Source: Variovorax sp. J22P240
Lineage (GTDB): Bacteria > Pseudomonadota > Gammaproteobacteria > Burkholderiales > Burkholderiaceae_C
NCBI RefSeq assembly: GCF_030316855.1
Contig: NZ_JASZYR010000003.1
Span: 1 to 64,000 of the forward strand
Length of the DNA stretch: 64,000 nucleotides
Direction of reading: 5' to 3'
The notes under the pieces are model-generated. The model did not search any database and was not told the origin of the DNA. It saw only the letters and a list, made by a program, of their open reading frames with translations. The translations under genes and the position numbers were made by a program. Positions 57,582 to 64,000 of the stretch are shown here, one piece after another (within the stretch, counting starts at the first letter, position 1; each line of letters starts with the position of its first letter).

Positions 57582-58159
57582 TTCAAGCCTCCCCAGGCGC
57601 TATTGGATTCTTGCAGGCGCAGGCTCATCACCACTGCGTCCTCGCGGCGACCGTCGTGGGCCGGGTAGTAGCCCTTGCGCACGCCGACGCGGCGGAAGCC
57701 ATTTCGTTCGTAGACCGCGAGGGCGCGCGCATTGCTTGCGCGCACTTCGAGCCACAGCCATTGGACGTTCTGCCCGCGCGACCATCCGGCCAGCGCCTCC
57801 AGCATCAGCGGCGCCCATCCTTGCCCATGGAAGGCCGGCGCCACGGTGATGTTGAGCAGGTGGACTTCATCGACGCCCTTCATGGCGACGAAGTAGCCAA
57901 TCAGCGTTTCGTCTTCGGTGCGACCCACGGCCCGGCTCCACAGTGCGCGCACGCCAGTCTGCGACGGCGCAGCCTGGCTGTCGGCGGCAGGTGCCACGAG
58001 GCATTGACAGTGATAGCCGGCGGCCAGGGAATCGGTGAAGTTGGCCTGCGTCCAGGGGTGGGTGAACGCCGTCTGCTCGATCGCGCAGACGGCGGGGACG
58101 CGCTCGACCGTCATCGGTTCGAGGCGGGCTTCACGCGGCTGTTGCAGGACGGCGCTCAT
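57578..58159 (-). CDS. rimI: Ribosomal protein S18-alanine N-acetyltransferase
   Basis: This 193-residue GNAT enzyme acetylates the N-terminus of ribosomal protein S18. The acetyl-CoA loop is TVAPAFHGQGWAPLMLEALAGW. RSNARALAVYERNGFRRVGVRKGYYPAHDGREDAVVMSL is the diagnostic RimI C-terminal stretch. The N-terminus is about 20 residues longer than E. coli RimI and a central insert (about 75-95) is present. It is coupled to tsaB upstream and to the UDG-like gene downstream by 4-bp overlaps. Confidence 0.93.
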   Translation of the reverse strand: MSAVLQQPREARLEPMTVERVPAVCAIEQTAFTHPWTQANFTDSLAAGYHCQCLVAPAADSQAAPSQTGVRALWSRAVGRTEDETLIGYFVAMKGVDEVHLLNITVAPAFHGQGWAPLMLEALAGWSRGQNVQWLWLEVRASNARALAVYERNGFRRVGVRKGYYPAHDGRREDAVVMSLRLQESNSAWGGLK

Positions 58160-58845
58160 GGTGAATGCGTGGCCGCCGCCTTGATGGCGGCGCGCTCTTC
58201 GGTAGTCTGCGCCACTTTATCGCGAACGTAGAGAGGCCAGGCGTCCGCCGGCGCGACGGTGCGGCCCGCGGCCAGCAGCGCGGGCGCGAGGCGCAGCAAG
58301 GCCGCCGCTGTGGGAAGCACTTCATGCCGCGCCGTCGCGCGCGGGAGGCGCTCGCCGTAGGCCCCGAAGGCATTGCCCGCCAAAGCCCAGCCGGCCGGCA
58401 CGACAACGGCTTCGGGCGCCAGTAGTTCCGCTTCGCTCGCGGTGACTTCGAGGCCGAGGTCGTAGCACGCCGTGTAGACCTGCTCCATCCGCGCATCGAG
58501 CACTGCGACCACACGCTCGATACCAAATCGATGGCGCGCCTCCTCGGCGACGGCATGGAGCGTGTCGATCGGCAGCAGCCGCACGCCGGCGCCGAAACCC
58601 AGGCCCTGTGCGACCGAGCAGGCCGTGCGCAATCCGGTGAAGGAACCAGGCCCGCGGCCGAAGGCGATGGCATCGAGTTCGACGAGCGTCAGGCCGGCTT
58701 CGACGAGCAGTTGCTGGATCAGCGGGATCAGCGTCGATGACGATTGCGCGCCGCCGATGCCGCTGTGTTCCAGCAACGTGTCGCCGTGCCGAACGGCGAT
58801 CGAGAGTGCCTCGGTGCTGGTGTCGAAGGCGAGCAGCTTAGGCAT
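58156..58845 (-). CDS. tsaB: tRNA threonylcarbamoyladenosine biosynthesis protein TsaB
   Basis: This 229-residue ASKHA-fold protein partners TsaD and TsaE in making t6A37 on ANN-decoding tRNAs. Motifs are LAFDTSTEALSIAV (phosphate-1), SSTLIPLIQQLLVEAG, AIAFGRGPGSFTGLRTACSVAQGLGFG and VLDARMEQVYTACYD. The length is normal for the family. Its start overlaps the last 8 bp of the DMT permease gene, so it may be read from that transcript. It is the first of tsaB-rimI-UDG. Confidence 0.95.
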   Translation of the reverse strand: MPKLLAFDTSTEALSIAVRHGDTLLEHSGIGGAQSSSTLIPLIQQLLVEAGLTLVELDAIAFGRGPGSFTGLRTACSVAQGLGFGAGVRLLPIDTLHAVAEEARHRFGIERVVAVLDARMEQVYTACYDLGLEVTASEAELLAPEAVVVPAGWALAGNAFGAYGERLPRATARHEVLPTAAALLRLAPALLAAGRTVAPADAWPLYVRDKVAQTTEERAAIKAAATHSP

Positions 58846-59854
58846 CGATACCGCTCCTCGCCGCGGCGCTCACCACGGGGGCGGTCGTCTTCACGATGGC
58901 CGCTCGGCTGCGCTGCACGCCGAACAGGATGCCCGCGGTGACCAGCAGCAGGCCCGCGATCAGATTCCAGTACAGCGGTTCGTCCAGGAAGATCACCGCA
59001 CCGAGCGCCGAGAGCCCCGGCACCAGGGCCGTGATCATGGTGGAACGCACGGGCCCGAAGTACTGAATCATCCGCGTGAAGGTGATGCCCGAGATGACGA
59101 CCGAGCCCACACCCTGGAACAGCATCTGGAAAGCGATTTCGCCGACAGGCGCCGTATCGAGCCGGCTTGCCACCGCGCCGAATGCCGCCAGCAGCGCATA
59201 GACCGGCACATAGGTCATGAAGGCGAAGACCGTGATGGCGATGGTTGCGCGCACGGCGTCGAGCCCGTGCTTGCGCACCACCACGCTGTAGCAGGCCCAG
59301 CAGAAGGCTGCACTCATGAACAGCAGGTCGCCCTTCCAGATCGCGCCGCCCTCCAGCGCATGTAGCAGGCTGGCGCCGCCGACGAAGAGATCGCCCAGGA
59401 CGATCAGTGCCAGGCCCAGGGCGCGTCCCGGCGTGATGCGGTCGCGCAGCACGATGGCCGCGAGCACCGCCGTCCACAGCGGCAGGCTGCCGGGCATCAG
59501 GACGGACGCATGGACGGCCGGCGCAAAGACGAAGCCGGTGTAGGCGAGCAACGCATAGGCCAGGCCTCCGAAGACACCGGCGATCGCGGTGAGGCGCAGC
59601 GGGAGCGGCGACAACCCGAAGAACGAGCTTTGCGCGGTCGGATCGCTCGCTCGCGCGCGCATCACCAGCCAGGCGCCCCAAGGCATCAGCACCAGGCTGG
59701 CGCCGCAGATGCGGGCGAATGCGATGTCGAAGGGGCTCAGCGACCGGCCGGCGGAGGCCCGCGCGATCACGATGAAGGCGGTCCAGACGAAAACGGTGAC
59801 GATGGCTGCGCCGATGCCGATGGTGCGGGGAGAAAAACGGGGAGCAACGGGCAT
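58838..59854 (-). CDS. DMT-superfamily (EamA) transporter
   Basis: This 338-residue inner-membrane protein has ten helices in two EamA halves. The first half runs from IGAAIVTVFVWTAFIVIARASAG to TPGRALGLALIVLGDLFVGG, with FAPAVHASVLMPGSLPLWTAVLAAIVLRDRI at its end. The second contains GDLLFMSAAFCWACYSVVVRKHG and FFGPVRSTMITALVPGLSALGAVIFLDEPL-like segments. Substrate is unknown. It ends inside the tsaB start and is preceded by a dispersed repeat copy, in divergent orientation from dacB. Confidence 0.9.
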   Translation of the reverse strand: MPVAPRFSPRTIGIGAAIVTVFVWTAFIVIARASAGRSLSPFDIAFARICGASLVLMPWGAWLVMRARASDPTAQSSFFGLSPLPLRLTAIAGVFGGLAYALLAYTGFVFAPAVHASVLMPGSLPLWTAVLAAIVLRDRITPGRALGLALIVLGDLFVGGASLLHALEGGAIWKGDLLFMSAAFCWACYSVVVRKHGLDAVRATIAITVFAFMTYVPVYALLAAFGAVASRLDTAPVGEIAFQMLFQGVGSVVISGITFTRMIQYFGPVRSTMITALVPGLSALGAVIFLDEPLYWNLIAGLLLVTAGILFGVQRSRAAIVKTTAPVVSAAARSGIDA

Positions 59855-59883
59855 CGAGGGATTATCGGCTCGGTGGCCATTGC

Positions 59884-59973
59884 TCCCCCCAGGCTAGCCC
59901 ACTTCGTGTGGCCGCCCACCCCCTGCCGGGGGCAACACCAGCGGCCCGGCAAAGCCGGTTCCGCGGTGTTTCT
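59884..59973 (-). repeat. Dispersed ~90-bp intergenic repeat, copy 2
   Basis: This inverted copy of the element at 5981-6073 has its core at 59918-59973 (56 nt), differing from copy 1 at three positions. The hairpin arms and the CCCCC/GGGGG mini-hairpin are kept. It fills most of the 146-bp gap between the divergent DMT permease and dacB genes, so it may affect either promoter. Confidence 0.8.
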
Positions 59974-60000
59974 GGTATGGCGGGTCGGATAATCGCGGGG

Positions 60001-61434
60001 ATGTCTTGCTTGCCTCTTGTCTTGCGGCGCTTCTGCCGCGTTCTTCCGGTTGTTTTCGCGCTCTCACTGGCGCCGTTTCACGTTGGGGCGCAAGCGCTTC
60101 CCAACGAAGTCGATGCTGCGCTGGTCCGCGCGAAGGTGCCGCGCGATGCCGTGACGATGCTGGTGGTCGACGCCGAGGGCATCCGCCCGCCCCGGCTCGC
60201 ATGGCGCACCCAGACGCAGGTCAATCCGGCGTCGATCATGAAGCTGGTCACGACCTATGCGGCGCTCGATCTGCTGGGCCCGGCGTTTACGTGGACGACA
60301 CCGGTGTACGTCGACGGACCAGTGCGCAACGGAGTGCTCGAAGGCAATCTCTATATCCGGGGCCAGGGCGACCCGAAGCTCGTGCTGGAACGGCTGTGGC
60401 TCCTGCTACGCCGTGTGCAGGGCCTGGGCATCCAGAGCATCAATGGCGACATCGTGCTGGACCGCAGCGCGTTCGAAGTCGCGGACACCGACCCGTCCGC
60501 CTTCGACGGCGAGGGCCTGCGCCCTTACAACGCCGCGCCCGACGCGCTGCTGATCAATTTCAAGTCGGTCGTCATGACCTTCGTGCCCAACCGCGCGACG
60601 CAGACGGCGCAAGTGAGCTTCGAGCCGGCACTGGCCGGCGTGACCGCGCAAACTACGGTGCCACTCTCGGCCGGGGAGTGCAACGACTGGCGCACGACGC
60701 TGGCCGCCGACTTCGCCGATCCGGCACGCCTCGGCTTCGCAGGCAGCTTCCCGGCCGCCTGCGGCGAGAAGGTCTGGCCCGTGGCTTATGCCGATCCTCG
60801 CAGCTACGCGGCACGCGCGGTCGGCGGACTCTGGATCGAGATGGGCGGCCGCATCCAGGGCGTGGTGCGCGAAGGCCGCGTGCCTGCGGAACTCAAGCCG
60901 GCCTTCGAGCTGCCCTCACCGCCGCTGGCCGAGGTGATCCGCGACATCAACAAATACAGCAACAACGTGATGGCGCAGCAACTCTTCCTCACGCTGGGCC
61001 TGCAGCAGAAGAGGCGCGGAACGCTCGACGGCGCGCGCTCGACCATGCGCCAATGGTGGAACGACCGCATCGGCACCGGCGAAGGGCAGCCGGTGTTCGA
61101 CAACGGATCGGGCCTCTCGCGCGAGGAGCGCATCAGCGCGGCCGCGCTTGCGAAGATGCTGCAGGTGGCGTGGCGCTCGCCGGTGATGCCCGAGCTGGTG
61201 TCGTCGCTGCCGGCTTCGGGTGTCGACGGCACGCTGCGCAAGCGCGGCCTGCGCTCGGGCGGCGCGGCCCACCTCAAGACCGGCACCTTGCGCGACGCTG
61301 CGGGCGTGGCCGGCTACGTGCATGCCGCGAGCGGCCGGCGCTATGTGGTCATCGCCATCGCGAATCACGCCAACGCCGTGGCGGCGCGGCCGGCCTTCGA
61401 CGCGCTGGTCGACTGGGCCGCGCAGGACAACTGA
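60001..61434 (+). CDS. dacB: D-alanyl-D-alanine carboxypeptidase/endopeptidase (PBP4 type)
   Basis: This 477-residue class C penicillin-binding protein has a signal peptide ending near AQA at about 30-32. The active-site SxxK is S78-I-M-K81, the SxN motif is YSNN in INKYSNNVMAQQLF, and the KTG motif is in AAHLKTGTLRDAAGVAGYV. The large insert typical of PBP4 lies between the first two motifs (LRPYNAAPDALLINFKSVV). It trims peptidoglycan in the periplasm. The ATG at 60001 gives a normal signal; it is divergent from the DMT gene. Confidence 0.94.
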   Translation: MSCLPLVLRRFCRVLPVVFALSLAPFHVGAQALPNEVDAALVRAKVPRDAVTMLVVDAEGIRPPRLAWRTQTQVNPASIMKLVTTYAALDLLGPAFTWTTPVYVDGPVRNGVLEGNLYIRGQGDPKLVLERLWLLLRRVQGLGIQSINGDIVLDRSAFEVADTDPSAFDGEGLRPYNAAPDALLINFKSVVMTFVPNRATQTAQVSFEPALAGVTAQTTVPLSAGECNDWRTTLAADFADPARLGFAGSFPAACGEKVWPVAYADPRSYAARAVGGLWIEMGGRIQGVVREGRVPAELKPAFELPSPPLAEVIRDINKYSNNVMAQQLFLTLGLQQKRRGTLDGARSTMRQWWNDRIGTGEGQPVFDNGSGLSREERISAAALAKMLQVAWRSPVMPELVSSLPASGVDGTLRKRGLRSGGAAHLKTGTLRDAAGVAGYVHAASGRRYVVIAIANHANAVAARPAFDALVDWAAQDN

Positions 61435-61542
61435 CTGTTCGCTGACCGCCGCCCCATGTAGGCGAACACCGCTTGCGCGGCTTGCCACCCCTGCCCAGAA
61501 TCGAGCGCGAGTCCGATTCCAATCACAGCAGGAGACAAGGCC

Positions 61543-63093
61543 ATGACCCGATTGCCCGCACTCGCCCTCTCGGGCATCGCGCTCCTCCTCTCCGGCTGTG
61601 GAGGCGGCGACCACAACAACTTCGTGTTCAACGTACCGTCCGCGGTCGATTCGGGACGCGGCTCGGTCGTGACGTTTCCGCCCGAGCGAACCAAGCAACT
61701 GTCGCTCAACGATTTCACGGCGCTGCTCGCCTCCACGCCCCAGGGAACGCAAATACAGCAGGTGACGGGGGCCGCCAAGTGCGGGGTCGACATCCGATAC
61801 CTGGAGTACCGCACCGTCGGCGGCCAAGGCGAGGAAACCAACGCCACGGCCGCCATCATGGTGCCCACCGGCAGCGACGCCGTCTGCAACGGCCAGCGCC
61901 CGACGGTGCTGTACGCCCACGGCACCACCCCGGCGCGAGACTACAACCTCGCCAAGTGGACCGAGGCCAACCAGCCCGCCGCTGGCGAGGGCCTGATTGT
62001 CGCGGCCATGTTCGCCGCACAGGGCTACATCGTGGTGGCGCCCAACTACGCGGGCTATGACAAGTCGACGCTTCCCTACCACCCCTACCTCAACGGCGAC
62101 CAGCAGGGCAAGGACATGGTCGACGCGCTGGCCGCGGCGCGCAAGACCTTCTCGGTGATCAGCGCGTCCGATTCGGGTGCCTTGTTCATCACGGGCTATT
62201 CGCAGGGCGGCTACGTGGCCATGGCGGCGCACCGCGAGATGCAGACGACCGGAAAAACGGTGACGGCCTCGGCGCCCCTGTCCGCGCCCTCAGCCATCGC
62301 CCTGCTGACGGACTACAGCTTCAGCGGCTGGCCGGCGCTGGCCTCCACGATCTTCACCCCCTTGCTTTCGACCAGCTGGCAGAAGCAGTTCGGCAACGTC
62401 TACACAGCCACCAGCGACATCTACGAAGCGCAATACGCGCCGGGCATCGACACCCTGCTACCCAGCCTGACGCCGATCAACACCCTGTTCCAGACTGGAA
62501 AGTTGCCGCCCCTCGCGCTCTTTCCGGCCAACGCCGTGCCGGGACCGATCAGCCCTGCGTTCTCCATCTTCTACGGCCCCAACAACCTGGTCAGGCAAAG
62601 CTACCTGACACAGGCCGCCAACGACATCCTGGCCAATCCCTGCGCCGGCAATGCCCTGCCGGCGACGGTGGCATCGCTGGGCACCACGGCGCCGCTCAAC
62701 TGTCAGCCGTTGCTCGGCTTCCGCAAGGCAGCGGTGGCGAACGACCTGCGCAACTGGCTGCCGACCCGGCCCATGATGATGTGCGGCGGCGCCAACGACC
62801 CGACCGTGAACTTCCTGAGTACCCGCGCGACCGTCGGCTACTTCCGCGCCCGCGGCGTGCCGGCTGCGGCGTTGACGGTGGTGGACCTCGAAGACGGCGC
62901 CACGACCGATGCCTTCTCGTCCGCTCGAGCCGGTTTCGCCGCGGCCAGGGCCAGCGTCGTCGCGAATACGCCCGGCACGCCCGCGGACCAGGCGCAGGCC
63001 GTCGCGCTGGCGTACCACGGCACGCTGGTGATGCCGTTCTGCCTGGCGTCGGCCCGGGGCTTCTTCCAGGGCGTACTCGCTTCAGGACTCTGA
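61543..63093 (+). CDS. Alpha/beta-hydrolase lipoprotein (secreted lipase/esterase-like)
   Basis: This 516-residue protein has a lipoprotein signal (LALSGIALLLSGCGGG, Cys about residue 19). Its hydrolase core has the nucleophile elbow GYSQGGYVAMAAH, preceded by GYIVVAPNYAGYDKS and a VLYAHGTTPARDY oxyanion segment. The acid/His regions are CGGANDPTVNFLS and the late AYHGTLVMPFCL. Similar lipoproteins of proteobacteria are annotated as prolyl oligopeptidase-like or lipase. The substrate is unknown. GGAG lies 9-12 bases upstream of the ATG. Confidence 0.85.
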   Translation: MTRLPALALSGIALLLSGCGGGDHNNFVFNVPSAVDSGRGSVVTFPPERTKQLSLNDFTALLASTPQGTQIQQVTGAAKCGVDIRYLEYRTVGGQGEETNATAAIMVPTGSDAVCNGQRPTVLYAHGTTPARDYNLAKWTEANQPAAGEGLIVAAMFAAQGYIVVAPNYAGYDKSTLPYHPYLNGDQQGKDMVDALAAARKTFSVISASDSGALFITGYSQGGYVAMAAHREMQTTGKTVTASAPLSAPSAIALLTDYSFSGWPALASTIFTPLLSTSWQKQFGNVYTATSDIYEAQYAPGIDTLLPSLTPINTLFQTGKLPPLALFPANAVPGPISPAFSIFYGPNNLVRQSYLTQAANDILANPCAGNALPATVASLGTTAPLNCQPLLGFRKAAVANDLRNWLPTRPMMMCGGANDPTVNFLSTRATVGYFRARGVPAAALTVVDLEDGATTDAFSSARAGFAAARASVVANTPGTPADQAQAVALAYHGTLVMPFCLASARGFFQGVLASGL

Positions 63094-63109
63094 AGCGGAA
63101 CTGTGGGAT

Positions 63110-64000
63110 TCAGGCCGCGGCTGCGCGCTGCAGTCGGTCCCGGACGCCTTCCCATTCGGGCCCGGATGGGGGCGTCTCCACCCAGATCAGCTTGACGCCT
63201 TCGGCGTCGAAGGCGCGCAGCACCGCGAAGAGCTGTTGCGCGGTGGCTGCCGCATCGTCCGGCATGCGCCGCTGCAGCACGCGCTGCGACCGGCTCTTGA
63301 GCGCGGTACGCGACCACACGGCGATGTGCGCTGCATTCGCGCCGAGCACGTCGAGCCCTGTCTGCAGCGCCTTGGCATCCATGAGGCGCACCTTGGCGCT
63401 GGGCGCGTAGTGCGCTTCGAGCGTTCCGGAGGCGCGCGGATCGGGCGTGGCGAGGTCTTCCTTGTCGCGCAGCGCTTCGCCGCACGCCGACTCGATCTGC
63501 CCGCGCGTGATGGCGCCGGGGCGCAGCAGCACGGGTGCGCCCCGGCTGCAATCCACGATGGTCGACTCGATGCCGACCTCGCACGGACCGCCGTCGATCA
63601 CCAGGAGTTCGTCGCCGAATTCCTCCTGCACGTGCAGCGCCGTTGTCGGGCTCACGCGCCCGAAGCGGTTGGCGCTCGGCCCTGCGACGCCGTACACGCC
63701 CTGCCGGGCGCAAGCCGCGAGCAGCGCCTGCGCCACGGGATGCGAAGGGCAGCGCAGGCCGATGGTGTCCTGCCCGCCCGCGGCGGCCGCGCCGACGCCG
63801 GGCTGGCGCGCCACGATCAAGGTGAGGGGTCCGGGCCAGAAGGCGCGCACCAGCTTTTGCGCGAACTCGGGAAGTGGCTGGGCGAATCGGGCCAAGGCCT
63901 CGGTGCCGGTCGCGCCGGCCGGCACATGCACGATCAGCGGATGGTCGCTCGGCCGGCCCTTGGCCGCAAAGATCCTCGCGACGGCGGCGTCGCTGCCCGC
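63110..64000 (-). CDS. tsaC: L-threonylcarbamoyladenylate synthase (Sua5/TsaC type), partial (5' end outside window)
   Basis: The visible 296 residues are the bulk of the enzyme that makes threonylcarbamoyl-AMP for tRNA t6A37. The segment AAVARIFAAKGRPSDHPLIVHV at the right edge is the family KGRPxxHPL motif. FWPGPLTLIVARQ, TIGLRCPSHPVAQALL, AGPSANRFGRVSPTTA and PVLLRPGAIT follow. The extra ~100 C-terminal residues are the Sua5-type domain, which short TsaC lacks. The N-terminal KxR start lies beyond 64000. Together with tsaB it places two t6A genes within 6 kb. Confidence 0.94.
   Translation of the reverse strand, partial: AGSDAAVARIFAAKGRPSDHPLIVHVPAGATGTEALARFAQPLPEFAQKLVRAFWPGPLTLIVARQPGVGAAAAGGQDTIGLRCPSHPVAQALLAACARQGVYGVAGPSANRFGRVSPTTALHVQEEFGDELLVIDGGPCEVGIESTIVDCSRGAPVLLRPGAITRGQIESACGEALRDKEDLATPDPRASGTLEAHYAPSAKVRLMDAKALQTGLDVLGANAAHIAVWSRTALKSRSQRVLQRRMPDDAAATAQQLFAVLRAFDAEGVKLIWVETPPSGPEWEGVRDRLQRAAAA

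Overview
This window is about 66-67 % GC by eye. It is densely packed with short intergenic gaps and many ATGA/GTGA start-stop overlaps. Gene content points to a betaproteobacterium of the Comamonadaceae, most like Variovorax or a close relative. The clues are the three-gene pnt operon, two TctC/Bug binding proteins, gentisate and homogentisate ring-cleavage operons with IclR and LysR regulators, a WS/DGAT acyltransferase, and the tsaB-rimI-UDG block. This assignment is an inference from gene content. I saw no rRNA, tRNA, CRISPR array, insertion sequence or phage gene. The window reads as chromosome with a large catabolic section.

Layout. 1-2.1 kb: proton-translocating transhydrogenase (pntB partial, pntAb, pntAa). 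2.4-7.2 kb: response regulator, CHASE2 histidine kinase and Nudix hydrolase in one translationally coupled operon, converging on mnmA. 7.3-11.5 kb: acyl-CoA ligase and WS/DGAT, converging on a luciferase-like oxidoreductase. 11.6-18.5 kb: PLD-family lipoprotein, SHOCT protein, basic amino acid antiporter, exported beta-carbonic anhydrase, glycine-zipper lipoprotein, SLC13/RCK transporter. 18.5-25.3 kb: ssb, AI-2E-type permease, LapA-like protein, LuxR-type response regulator, uvrA, then a stand-alone F0 c-subunit homologue behind an unusually structured leader. 25.3-29.8 kb: TTC38-like protein, GlxA-type regulator, old yellow enzyme, TesB. 29.9-37.5 kb: gentisate operon (gentisate dioxygenase, fumarylpyruvate hydrolase, flavin hydroxylase, two TctC proteins, FAD oxidoreductase) divergent from a LysR gene. 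37.5-44.6 kb: thioesterase, Ldh2-type dehydrogenase, DASS permease, S9 peptidase, response regulator plus tandem-GNAT gene. 44.5-50.9 kb: homogentisate operon (MBL protein, flavin hydroxylase, DUF2783, hmgA, fahA) divergent from an IclR gene. 50.9-64 kb: two GFA proteins, LysE, DUF1501/DUF1800 pair, pyrF, UDG-like protein, rimI, tsaB, DMT permease, dacB, lipoprotein hydrolase, tsaC/sua5 (partial).

How the genes work together. The gentisate operon should hydroxylate 3-hydroxybenzoate to gentisate and open the ring, with the final hydrolase yielding fumarate and pyruvate. The homogentisate operon should feed an aromatic acid through homogentisate to fumarate and acetoacetate. Neither operon carries the glutathione-dependent cis-trans isomerase normally needed before the hydrolase. 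The acyl-CoA ligase/WS-DGAT pair suggests neutral-lipid storage. TsaB, TsaC and RimI supply t6A-tRNA and ribosomal protein acetylation functions.

Most unusual points: (1) between uvrA and the lone c-subunit gene lie three perfect tri-loop inverted repeats, and one arm is also exactly complementary to the c-subunit start codon region; (2) a ~90-bp dispersed repeat occurs twice in opposite orientation and appears to encode the end of mnmA; (3) the MBL-fold protein of the homogentisate operon has lost half of its metal motif; (4) the UDG-like protein has lost the Fe-S cysteines.
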